Below, piece after piece: positions 8,064 through 16,343 of a stretch of 64,000 nucleotides of DNA; positions within the stretch are counted from its first letter, which is position 1; each line of letters begins with the position of its first letter. This DNA comes from Bordetella trematum (GTDB lineage Bacteria > Pseudomonadota > Gammaproteobacteria > Burkholderiales > Burkholderiaceae_B). The position numbers and the translations under genes are program-made. The stretch covers positions 219,938 to 283,937 of the forward strand of contig NZ_FKBR01000050.1 of assembly GCF_900078335.1 (NCBI RefSeq), written 5' to 3'. The notes below the pieces were generated by a model, which did no database searches, was not told the DNA's origin, and saw only the letters and a program-made list of their open reading frames with translations.

Positions 8064-9491
8064 TCAGAAGTTCAGCGCGCGCTTGTCCACCGCCAGGGCG
8101 GCTTCCTTGACGGCTTCGGACAGCGTCGGGTGCGCGTGGCAGATGCGCGCGATATCTTCGGCGGCGCCACGGAACTCCATGATGGTCACGGCTTCGGAGA
8201 TCAGCTCCGAGGCCATCGGACCGACAATGTGCACGCCCAGGACTTCATCGGTCTTGGCGTCGGCCAGCACCTTGGCAAAGCCCGTGGTGTCGCCCAGCGC
8301 GCGCGCACGGCCGTTGGCCATGAACGGGAAGGAACCCGCCTTGTACTCGCGGCCTTCGGCCTTGAGCTGCTGCTCGGTCTTGCCGACCCAGGCGATTTCG
8401 GGCGAGGTGTAGATGACCCAGGGCACGGTCGCGAAGTTCACGTGACCGTGCTGACCGGCGATACGCTCGGCCACCGCCACGCCTTCCTCTTCGGCCTTGT
8501 GCGCCAGCATCGGGCCGCGCACCACGTCGCCCACCGCCCACACGTTGGGCAGGTTGGTCTTGCAATCGTCGTCCACGGCGATGAAACCGCGCTCGTCGAG
8601 CTTCAGGCCCACGCTGTCGGCATCCAGGCCGCCCGTGTACGGCACGCGCCCGATCGAGACGATAAGCTTGTCGACCACCAGCTTGTGCTCGGCGCCCTTG
8701 GCGTCGGTGTAGGGGATCGTGATGGACTTGGCGCCCGCCTTGATCTCGCCGATCTTCACGCCGGTCTGGATGTCCAGGCCCTGCTTGGTGAAGGCCTTGA
8801 GGGCTTCCTTGGCCACTTGCTGGTCAGCGGCAGCCAGGAACTCCGGCATCGCTTCCAGCACGGTGACTTCGGAGCCCAGACGGCGCCACACGCTGCCCAT
8901 TTCCAGGCCGATCACGCCCGCGCCGATCACGCCCAGCTTCTTGGGCACGGCCGACAGGTTGAGCGCGCCGTCGTTGGACAGCACGTTCTTTTCGTCGAAC
9001 GGCAGGCCCGGCAGTTCGCGCGGCGAGGAACCGGTGGCGACCACGACATGCTTGGCAACCAGGTCTTCGTTGGCAGTGCCGGTGACCTTGATGGCCCAGC
9101 CGCCGTCGACCTTGCCGGCGAAGGCGCCCTTGCCGTGGAAGAACGTGACCTTGTTCTTCTTGAACAGGTACAGGATGCCGTCGTTGTTCTGCTTGACGAC
9201 CGTGTTCTTGCGGCCGATCAGCTTGTCGAGGTTCAGTTTGACATCCTTGGCTTCGATGCCGTGATCGGCGAAGTGGTGCTTGACCCCTTCGTAGTTTTCC
9301 GAAGACTGCAGCAGCGCCTTGGACGGGATGCAACCCACGTTGGTGCAGGTGCCGCCGGGAGCAGCGCCGCCGTCACCGTTTTGCCAGGCGTCGATGCAGG
9401 CCACCGACATGCCGAGTTGCGCGGCGCGGATCGCGGCAATGTAGCCGCCGGGGCCGGCACCGATGACGACGACGTCAAATTGTTTGGACAT
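8064..9491 (-). CDS. lpdA: Dihydrolipoyl dehydrogenase (E3 of 2-oxoglutarate dehydrogenase)
   Basis: FAD enzyme of 475 aa that reoxidises the lipoamide of the E2 subunit, passing electrons to NAD+. The N-terminal FAD site is [20 protein letters not shown]. The redox disulfide motif is [16 protein letters not shown] (about 46-61). The NAD site is [16 protein letters not shown], and the C-terminal catalytic motif CHAHPTLSE supplies the active-site His-Glu pair. It is the third gene of the odhA-odhB-lpdA operon (also named odhL in this group), which assigns it to the 2-oxoglutarate complex. Confidence 0.95.
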   Translation of the reverse strand: MSKQFDVVVIGAGPGGYIAAIRAAQLGMSVACIDAWQNGDGGAAPGGTCTNVGCIPSKALLQSSENYEGVKHHFADHGIEAKDVKLNLDKLIGRKNTVVKQNNDGILYLFKKNKVTFFHGKGAFAGKVDGGWAIKVTGTANEDLVAKHVVVATGSSPRELPGLPFDEKNVLSNDGALNLSAVPKKLGVIGAGVIGLEMGSVWRRLGSEVTVLEAMPEFLAAADQQVAKEALKAFTKQGLDIQTGVKIGEIKAGAKSITIPYTDAKGAEHKLVVDKLIVSIGRVPYTGGLDADSVGLKLDERGFIAVDDDCKTNLPNVWAVGDVVRGPMLAHKAEEEGVAVAERIAGQHGHVNFATVPWVIYTSPEIAWVGKTEQQLKAEGREYKAGSFPFMANGRARALGDTTGFAKVLADAKTDEVLGVHIVGPMASELISEAVTIMEFRGAAEDIARICHAHPTLSEAVKEAALAVDKRALNF

Positions 9492-9538
9492 AGTGTTCTC
9501 GATTAGGGACAGGAAGAAAGACGGCCCGTCAGGGCCGC

Positions 9539-9580
9539 CGCGCGCTTCAGATGCGCGCGGGGCGGCATGATTGCCGCCCC
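9539..9580. other. Two adjacent hairpins in the odhB-lpdA spacer
   Basis: CGCGCGC (9539-9545) pairs with GCGCGCG (9553-9559), and GGGGCGGCA (9559-9567) pairs with TGCCGCCCC (9572-9580). No U-run follows, so they more likely set mRNA stability or E2/E3 stoichiometry than end transcription. Confidence 0.45.
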
Positions 9581-9587
9581 AGCCGGA

Positions 9588-10799
9588 TTACAGGTCCAGC
9601 AGCAGGCGCTGCGGATCTTCCAGCGCTTCCTTCATGGCGACCAGGCCCAGCACGGCTTCGCGGCCGTCGATGATGCGGTGGTCATAGGACATGGCCAGGT
9701 AGTTGATCGGGCGGATCACGATCTGACCGTTCTCGACCACCGGGCGCTCCTTGGTGGCGTGCACGCCCAGGATGGCCGATTGCGGCGGGTTGATGATCGG
9801 GGTCGAGAGCATCGAACCGAACACGCCGCCGTTGGAGATCGAGAAGGTGCCGCCGGTCATTTCTTCAATGCCCAGCTTGCCGGCTGCGGCGCGCTGACCG
9901 AAGTCGGCGATGCCCTTTTCGATTTCAGCGATCGACAGCTGGTCGGCGTTGCGCAGGATCGGCACCACCAGACCGCGCGGGCTGCCCACGGCGATGCCGA
10001 TGTCGAAGTAGCCGTGGTAGATGATGTCCTTGCCATCGACCGAAGCGTTCAGGACCGGGTACTTCTTCAGGGCAGCGACTGCCGCCTTGACGAAGAAGGA
10101 CATGAAGCCCAGCTTCACGCCGTGTTCCTTCTCGAACTTCTCTTTGTACTTGTTGCGCAGGTCGATCACGCCCTGCATGTTGACCTCGTTGAAGGTCGTC
10201 AGGATGGCGTTTTCCTGTTGCGACTGCAGCAGGCGCTCGGCCACGCGGGCACGCAGGCGGCTCATGGGCACACGCTGCTCCGGACGGCCGTCCAGCGACA
10301 GCGTGGGCGGGGCGACCGGGGCGGCGGCCTTGGGCGCGGCGCTGGCGGACATGGCGTCAGCCTTGGTGACACGGCCGTCACGGCCGGTGCCCGCCACGCT
10401 GGCGGCATCCACGCCCTTTTCGGCGAGGATCTTCGAGGCGGCCGGCGAAGCCACGCCGGCAGCGGCGTTGCTGGCCGCAGCCGGGGCGGCGGCAGCGGCA
10501 GCCGGGGCAGCGGCGGCCGGTTCGGCAGCGGCGGCGGCCGGCGCGGCAGCGGCCTTGGCAGCCGTATCGATACGGGCGATCAGCTCACCCGAGGTGACGG
10601 TGGCGCCATCTTCCTTGACGATTTCAGCCAGCACGCCCGACGAGGGGGCAGGCACTTCGAGCACGACCTTGTCAGTCTCGATCTCGATCAGGATCTCGTC
10701 GGCCTCGACCGCAGCGCCAGGCTGTTTCTTCCAGTTCAGCAGGGTGGCTTCCGAAACCGATTCGGAAAGCTGGGGAACGACGACGTCAGTAATAGCCAT
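9588..10799 (-). CDS. odhB: 2-oxoglutarate dehydrogenase E2, dihydrolipoyllysine succinyltransferase
   Basis: Core enzyme of the complex, 403 aa, moving the succinyl group from lipoamide to CoA. The N-terminal lipoyl domain (1-75) carries the lipoylated lysine in [12 protein letters not shown] linker of about 45 residues, almost all Ala and Pro (about 80-125), follows. Next come the peripheral-subunit-binding domain ([20 protein letters not shown]) and the catalytic domain with SYDHRIIDG holding the active-site His and Asp. It lies between odhA and lpdA. The length and the single lipoyl domain match SucB/OdhB rather than AceF. Confidence 0.95.
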   Translation of the reverse strand: MAITDVVVPQLSESVSEATLLNWKKQPGAAVEADEILIEIETDKVVLEVPAPSSGVLAEIVKEDGATVTSGELIARIDTAAKAAAAPAAAAAEPAAAAPAAAAAAPAAASNAAAGVASPAASKILAEKGVDAASVAGTGRDGRVTKADAMSASAAPKAAAPVAPPTLSLDGRPEQRVPMSRLRARVAERLLQSQQENAILTTFNEVNMQGVIDLRNKYKEKFEKEHGVKLGFMSFFVKAAVAALKKYPVLNASVDGKDIIYHGYFDIGIAVGSPRGLVVPILRNADQLSIAEIEKGIADFGQRAAAGKLGIEEMTGGTFSISNGGVFGSMLSTPIINPPQSAILGVHATKERPVVENGQIVIRPINYLAMSYDHRIIDGREAVLGLVAMKEALEDPQRLLLDL

Positions 10800-10846
10800 G
10801 ATGATGAATTCCGTTAAATGCGTGTTCTGTTGTCAGCGACCGGTGC

Positions 10847-13717
10847 TTACTTGGTCAGCATGAAGCCCTTGTACTTGGAAGCAAAAGCCTGCTCGATGAG
10901 CGCCTTCTGCTGCTCCTGGTGCTTGGCCAGATAGCCCACGGCCGGCGAAGCCGATGCGGGACGGCCGGCGTAGGCCAGTTTCTGGCCTTCGGCCATATTC
11001 TCGTACAAGTGGTGTTGGACATAGAACCAGGCGCCTTGGTTCTGCGGCTCGTCCTGCACCCAGATCACTTCGGTCGCCTTCGGGTACTTGCGCAGCTCGG
11101 TCTCGAACGCCTTGTGGGCGAAGGGATAGAGCTGTTCGACACGCACGATGGCGATGTGATCCGCCTCACGCTCCTTGCGGGCGTTGACCAGATCGTAATA
11201 GACCTTGCCCGAGCATGCCAGGACGCGCTTGACCGAAGAAGCCTTGATCGAGTCGTCCAGTTCACCGATGACCGGACGGAAGCTGCCGCCTGCGAGTTCG
11301 GTCAGGGGCGAGCCGGCGTCCTTGTTGCGCAGCAGCGACTTCGGCGTGAAGATCACCAGCGGCTTGCGGAACGGACGGATCATCTGGCGGCGCAGCAGAT
11401 GGAAGATCTGCGAAGCCGTGGTCGGCTGAACGACCTGGATGTTGTGGTCTGCGCACAGTTGCAGGAAGCGCTCGATGCGGCCCGACGAGTGCTCCGGGCC
11501 CTGGCCTTCGTAGCCGTGCGGCAGCATCAGGGTCAGGCCCGACTGACGACCCCATTTGGCTTCGCCCGAGGAGATGAACTGGTCGATGACGACCTGCGCA
11601 CCGTTGACGAAGTCACCGAACTGCGCTTCCCAGATGGTCAGGGTGTTGGGTTCGGCCGACGAGTAGCCGTATTCGAAACCGAGCACGGCCTCTTCGGACA
11701 GCACCGAGTCGATCACCGTGAACGGCGCCTGGCCTTCCGAGACGTTCTGCAGCGGAATATAGGTGCCGTCGTTCCAGCGCTCGCGGTTCTGGTCGTGCAG
11801 CACGGCGTGACGGTGCGTGAACGTGCCGCGGCCGGAGTCCTGGCCGGTGATGCGCACGGCATAGCCCGAGGCCACCAGCGTGGCGAAGGCCAGATGCTCG
11901 CCCATGCCCCAGTCGAGGTTCTGCTCGCCCTTGGCCATGTTGCGGCGGTCGTTCAGCAGCTTGGCGACCAGCGGGTGCACCGTGAAGCCTTCCGGCACCG
12001 TGGTCAGACGCTCGCCGATACGCTTGAGCTCGGCCAGCGGCACGGCGGTGTCGGCCTGGTCGGTCCACTTGGCGCCCAGGAAGGGCGACCAGTCGATCGC
12101 GTACTTGCTCTTGTAGTCGGTCAGCACCGGCTCGATGGTGCGCTGGCCGTCTTCCATCAGCTGACGGTAATCCTTGACCATCTGGTCGGCGTCGCCCTCG
12201 GCCAGCACACCCTGCGTGACCAGCTTGTCGGCGTACAGCTTGCGCGTGCCGCCGTGCTTGCCGATGCGCTTGTACATCAGCGGCTGGGTCAGCGCCGGGG
12301 TGTCCTGCTCGTTGTGGCCGAGCTTGCGGAAACAAACAATGTCGATCACGACGTCGCGGCCGAACTCCATGCGGAAGTCGAGCGCCAGACGGGTCGCGAA
12401 GACCACGGCTTCGGGGTCGTCGCCGTTGACGTGGAACACCGGGGCTTCGATCATCTTGACCACGTCGGTGCAATACAGCGTCGAACGCGAGTCACGCGGG
12501 TCGGAGGTGGTGAAGCCGATCTGGTTGTTGATGACGATGTGCAGCGTGCCGCCCGTACCATAGCCACGCGTGAGGGCCAGGTTCAGGGTTTCCATCACCA
12601 CGCCCTGGCCGGCGAAAGCGGCGTCGCCGTGCACCAGCACCGGCAGCACCTGCTTGCCTTCCGGATCGCCACGACGCTCCTGGCGCGCGCGGGCGCTGCC
12701 TTCGACGACGGGGTTGACGATTTCCAGGTGGGAGGGGTTGAACGCCAGCGACAGGTGCACGGGACCGCCACGGGTCGAGACATCGCTCGAGAAGCCGTTG
12801 TGGTACTTCACGTCACCGTCGGTCAGGCCTTCGGCGTGCTTGCCTTCAAATTCGGCAAACAGATCGCCGGGCATCTTGCCCATGATGTTGACCAGCAGGT
12901 TCAGGCGGCCGCGGTGGGCCATGCCGACCACGATTTCCTGGACGCCCTTGTCGCCGGCGTGGTTCACGACCTCGTCCATCGAGGCGATGAAGCTCTCGCC
13001 GCCTTCGAGCGAGAAACGCTTCTGGCCAACGTATTTGGTATGCAGGAAACGCTCGAGCCCTTCGGACTCGGTCAGTTGCTGCAGAATGCGACGCTTTTCT
13101 TCGACCGAGAACGTCGGCGCCGACAGCGTCGACTCCAGGCGCTGCTGGATCCAGCGCTTGGCAGCCGGATCGGAGACATACATGAATTCCGCGCCGATGG
13201 AGCGGCAGTACGTATCGCGCAGGGCCTTCAGGATGTCGCGCAGCGTCATCGTGCTGGCGGTCGTGAAGTAGGTATTGGTGGCCGAGTAGGTTTGATCCAG
13301 GTCGGCTTCGGTCAGGCCGTAGAAGGCCGGATCCAGTTCGGGGATCGGCGGACGCTCCTGACGCTTGAGCGGATCGAGGTCGGCCCAGCGAACACCCAGC
13401 GAGCGATAGGCCGCGATCAGCGACTGTACCGACACCTGCTTGGAGGCCACCGACAGATCGGGCTCGACCGAGCGTTGCACGAAGGCATTGGCACGAGCGC
13501 GCTGCGCGAACGATTCGACAATGGGGGCGTGCGCCTGATCGCGCGTGGATTCCTGCCCGTCGGCTGCCGGCGTGTGCTGCAACTGGTCGAAGTACTCGCG
13601 CCAGTTATCCGGTACTGAACCGGGGTTGTCGAGATAAGCTTCATAGAGCTCCTCGACATAAGGCGCATTACCGCCGAACAGATAGGAGGTAGAAAGGGAT
13701 TCTGATTCCGTAGACAT
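10847..13717 (-). CDS. odhA: 2-oxoglutarate dehydrogenase E1 component
   Basis: Thiamine-diphosphate enzyme of the TCA cycle, 956 aa, that decarboxylates 2-oxoglutarate and succinylates the E2 lipoyl group. The N-terminus has the SucA-type E2-binding segment (SYLFGGNAPYVEELYEAYL). The thiamine-binding core is at about 220-560 (GMAHRGRLNLLVNIMGK, HVNGDDPEAVVFATRLAL), and the transketolase-like C-terminal half includes EAQFGDFVNGAQVVIDQF and LPHGYEGQGPEHSSGRIERF. It is the first gene of odhA-odhB-lpdA; an AGGAGG-like site lies outside the usual window, so start support is mainly the conserved N-terminus. Confidence 0.96.
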   Translation of the reverse strand: MSTESESLSTSYLFGGNAPYVEELYEAYLDNPGSVPDNWREYFDQLQHTPAADGQESTRDQAHAPIVESFAQRARANAFVQRSVEPDLSVASKQVSVQSLIAAYRSLGVRWADLDPLKRQERPPIPELDPAFYGLTEADLDQTYSATNTYFTTASTMTLRDILKALRDTYCRSIGAEFMYVSDPAAKRWIQQRLESTLSAPTFSVEEKRRILQQLTESEGLERFLHTKYVGQKRFSLEGGESFIASMDEVVNHAGDKGVQEIVVGMAHRGRLNLLVNIMGKMPGDLFAEFEGKHAEGLTDGDVKYHNGFSSDVSTRGGPVHLSLAFNPSHLEIVNPVVEGSARARQERRGDPEGKQVLPVLVHGDAAFAGQGVVMETLNLALTRGYGTGGTLHIVINNQIGFTTSDPRDSRSTLYCTDVVKMIEAPVFHVNGDDPEAVVFATRLALDFRMEFGRDVVIDIVCFRKLGHNEQDTPALTQPLMYKRIGKHGGTRKLYADKLVTQGVLAEGDADQMVKDYRQLMEDGQRTIEPVLTDYKSKYAIDWSPFLGAKWTDQADTAVPLAELKRIGERLTTVPEGFTVHPLVAKLLNDRRNMAKGEQNLDWGMGEHLAFATLVASGYAVRITGQDSGRGTFTHRHAVLHDQNRERWNDGTYIPLQNVSEGQAPFTVIDSVLSEEAVLGFEYGYSSAEPNTLTIWEAQFGDFVNGAQVVIDQFISSGEAKWGRQSGLTLMLPHGYEGQGPEHSSGRIERFLQLCADHNIQVVQPTTASQIFHLLRRQMIRPFRKPLVIFTPKSLLRNKDAGSPLTELAGGSFRPVIGELDDSIKASSVKRVLACSGKVYYDLVNARKEREADHIAIVRVEQLYPFAHKAFETELRKYPKATEVIWVQDEPQNQGAWFYVQHHLYENMAEGQKLAYAGRPASASPAVGYLAKHQEQQKALIEQAFASKYKGFMLTK

Positions 13718-14062
13718 AACGTCGCTTCACCTTGACGAGCGCTTCACTCGTAATCGATGCAGGAAAACCTTCCGCGACACGGGCTTCCCGGTTAGCGGAT
13801 AGCAGGGGCAGAAGGCGCGTACAAGCCTTGAAAGCCGGTCCTACGAGTATACCCCTTCGGCCCTGCCCCGTCTTGCTGCAATCATGCGGCACTGCGGCAA
13901 AACCAGGCTGCCGGGAAGGCCGTGGCGCGAAGCCCCCGCAGCAAACCTCGCGCTACGGGCGCCTACGCAACTCGTACACACCGCATCATGAACACATCTC
14001 GCGGCGCCAGGTTTTCCGGCGCCGCGCAGGCGGCAGGGTGGCCAGAATACGACGGTCCAGCC
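13718..14062. other. Intergenic region between odhA and the OPT transporter
   Basis: About 345 bp with no convincing gene. It should hold the odhA promoter on the minus strand. At 14000-14026 a 9-bp hairpin (CGCGGCGCC and GGCGCCGCG, with a 9-base loop) lies shortly after the OPT transporter stop and may help end that transcript, though no U-run follows. Short overlapping frames here have no recognisable protein features. Confidence 0.5.
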
Positions 14063-16114
14063 CTAACCCGCCGCCTTGCGTGCGCCCAGCACCCGCCGGC
14101 CGAAACCGACCACGACCAGAGAAAACACCGCCAGGCCCAGCCATTGGGCCGTCGTGGCGAAGCCCGGCCCGGTCAGCGCCAGGGGCGCCTCCTGGCGCGA
14201 GGCGCCGATAATGGCGGCCATGAGCACGCCAACCAGGCTTTCTCCCACGATCAGGCCCGATGCCAACAGTACGCCGCGCCGGTTGGCCGAGACCGCATAC
14301 TCTGCGTAAGGCACGCCCTGCGCCTGCGCCCGGCGCTGCAACATCCGTGTCAGCACCCAGGCCAGGATGGCGCCCACCACGATGGGCGCGTTGACCGAGG
14401 GAGGCAGGTAGATGCCGATGCCCACCGCCAGCACCGGGAGGCGGGCCACCCGGCAATGGTGCTTCAGGAACTGGTCGACCAGGATGAGCGCGACCCCTAT
14501 CCCCATGCCGATCAGGATCATGAGCCAGTTCAGGTCGTGCAGGAAGATACCGCGGGCAATGGCCAGCATGAGGGAGGCCTGGGGGGCGGACAGGGCGCGG
14601 CCCGGGTCCATGTCGGGGCGGGGCAAAGCGCCGGTAAACCCATAGGCGTTGTAAAGCAGGTCCAGGACCGGCGAGATGACGGCCGCACCGACCAGACAGC
14701 CGATCAGCAACGCCACCTGCTGGCGCCACGGCGTGGCCCCCACCAGCCAACCGGTTTTCAGGTCCTGAAGATTGTCATTGGCAATGGAGGCCACGGCGAT
14801 CACGGCCGCCGTCGTGAAGATCGCCAGCGCCGTCGCCAGTTGCAACCCTTGCGGGGTGGAGAGCAGACCGTCCTCCTGATGCGTGGCCACCATGAGGATG
14901 GACACCAGCACGATGGCCACGATGCCCACGCCCGAAATCGGGCTGGTCGAGGACCCCACCAGCCCGGCCATGTAGCCACAGGCCGCCGCCACCAGAAAAC
15001 CGAACACAAAGGCAAAGAGCACCGCATAGGTCACGAGTTGCCAGAGCTGGCCCTGCGCAGGCGGCGCATCGGCCAGAAATGCCGCGAACACCCATACCAG
15101 GACAGCCACCAGCACGAGCGTAAGCAAGGCGATCCAGATGCCGGGCATATCGCGCTCGGTGCGCGGTGTCTCGCCGCGCGGCCGACCGCTTTCGGTCATG
15201 GATCCGAACATGGTCGCCATGCCGCGCACCATGGGCATGAACAGCAATGCCAGCGTCCAGATCGCTCCCACGCCGATCACGCCCGCGCCGATGAAGCGCA
15301 CCTGCGTGCTCCAGATATGGGTGCCGAACTCAGCCAGGCTTTGGCCGACCGCCGGCGCAGACTGCAGCGTCAGCACCGGCACGGCCACGCCCCAGGCAAT
15401 CAGCAGCCCGGTCAGCATGGCCAGGCCGGCTACGATCCCGATCAGATAGCCGGCCCCCAGCAAGGCGAGCGAAAACCCCATCGGCAGGCGCAACACGGCG
15501 CCCCCCAGCGACCACCAGCCACTGGCCGATTCGCCCAGCAGGCGCAAGCCGCTGGCCGCGAAGCTCACCAGCGCGGCCACGCCACCGCCAGCGAGAATGT
15601 CGCCCATGCCCGTGGCGCCTTCCTTGGCCAGGCCGTCCGGCGTGCTACTCCGGGCGCTGCTGCCCACCCGAAGGATCTCGGCGGCCGCCACGCCCTCCGG
15701 GTAAGGCAGCGTACTCTTGACCACCATCAGATGGCGCAAGGGAATGGAGAACATCACCCCCAGCATCCCGCCTGCGGCACAGATGGCCAGGGTCTGCCAG
15801 AACGGAAAGTTCTGCCAATGGCCCAGCATCACCAGCGACGGCAGGATGAAAATGATGGCAGACAGCGTGCCGGCTGCCGAAGCCTGGGTCTGGACCATAT
15901 TGTTTTCGAGGATGTTGGCCCCCGGAAACATGCGCAACACCGACATCGATATCACGGCGGCCGGAATGGCCGAGGAGAAGGTCAGCCCGACCTTCAGGCC
16001 CAGAAACACATTGGACGCCGTGAAAATCACCGTGATCACCGCGCCCAGCAACACGCCGCGCACGGTCAACTCGGGCAAAGACACTGCATCCGGAACCCGC
16101 AAACCCTCGGTCAT
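14063..16114 (-). CDS. OPT-family oligopeptide transporter
   Basis: Inner-membrane transporter of 683 aa of the oligopeptide transporter (OPT) superfamily. It has about 14-16 hydrophobic segments and OPT-like stretches such as LTVRGVLLGAVITVIFTASN, VFLGLKVGLTFSSAIPAAVI, NILENNMVQTQASAAG and STLPYPEGVAAAEILR. Substrates in this bacterial branch are peptides or metal chelates and cannot be told from sequence. The ATG at 16114 follows a strong AGGAGGGG ribosome binding site. It is divergent from the pyruvate dehydrogenase-like gene, with a 229-bp shared promoter region. Confidence 0.9.
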   Translation of the reverse strand: MTEGLRVPDAVSLPELTVRGVLLGAVITVIFTASNVFLGLKVGLTFSSAIPAAVISMSVLRMFPGANILENNMVQTQASAAGTLSAIIFILPSLVMLGHWQNFPFWQTLAICAAGGMLGVMFSIPLRHLMVVKSTLPYPEGVAAAEILRVGSSARSSTPDGLAKEGATGMGDILAGGGVAALVSFAASGLRLLGESASGWWSLGGAVLRLPMGFSLALLGAGYLIGIVAGLAMLTGLLIAWGVAVPVLTLQSAPAVGQSLAEFGTHIWSTQVRFIGAGVIGVGAIWTLALLFMPMVRGMATMFGSMTESGRPRGETPRTERDMPGIWIALLTLVLVAVLVWVFAAFLADAPPAQGQLWQLVTYAVLFAFVFGFLVAAACGYMAGLVGSSTSPISGVGIVAIVLVSILMVATHQEDGLLSTPQGLQLATALAIFTTAAVIAVASIANDNLQDLKTGWLVGATPWRQQVALLIGCLVGAAVISPVLDLLYNAYGFTGALPRPDMDPGRALSAPQASLMLAIARGIFLHDLNWLMILIGMGIGVALILVDQFLKHHCRVARLPVLAVGIGIYLPPSVNAPIVVGAILAWVLTRMLQRRAQAQGVPYAEYAVSANRRGVLLASGLIVGESLVGVLMAAIIGASRQEAPLALTGPGFATTAQWLGLAVFSLVVVGFGRRVLGARKAAG

Positions 16115-16343
16115 TGCACCCCTCCTGTTCGCCCCTGCGGAACAACGCCGCAAATTAATTATGGTAGCGTCCGCAGCCTGCAATCGGCGCCGCTCGCGCC
16201 CCCGACCCCCCACTATCAGCAGATTCCTCCGTCAAACTCCGAACCGGCGGCAGACCATGCCGCCCGCCCCCGGTTTGCTGCGCCGCTTTCGGTCACCCAT
16301 GCCGCCGGCTCAGGCATAGCATTGTCAAAAACAGGAGACAGCC

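Noticed and set aside
10919..13618. 899-codon open frame opposite odhA
   Set aside because: Complete antisense overlap with a strongly conserved enzyme gene; the product resembles no protein.
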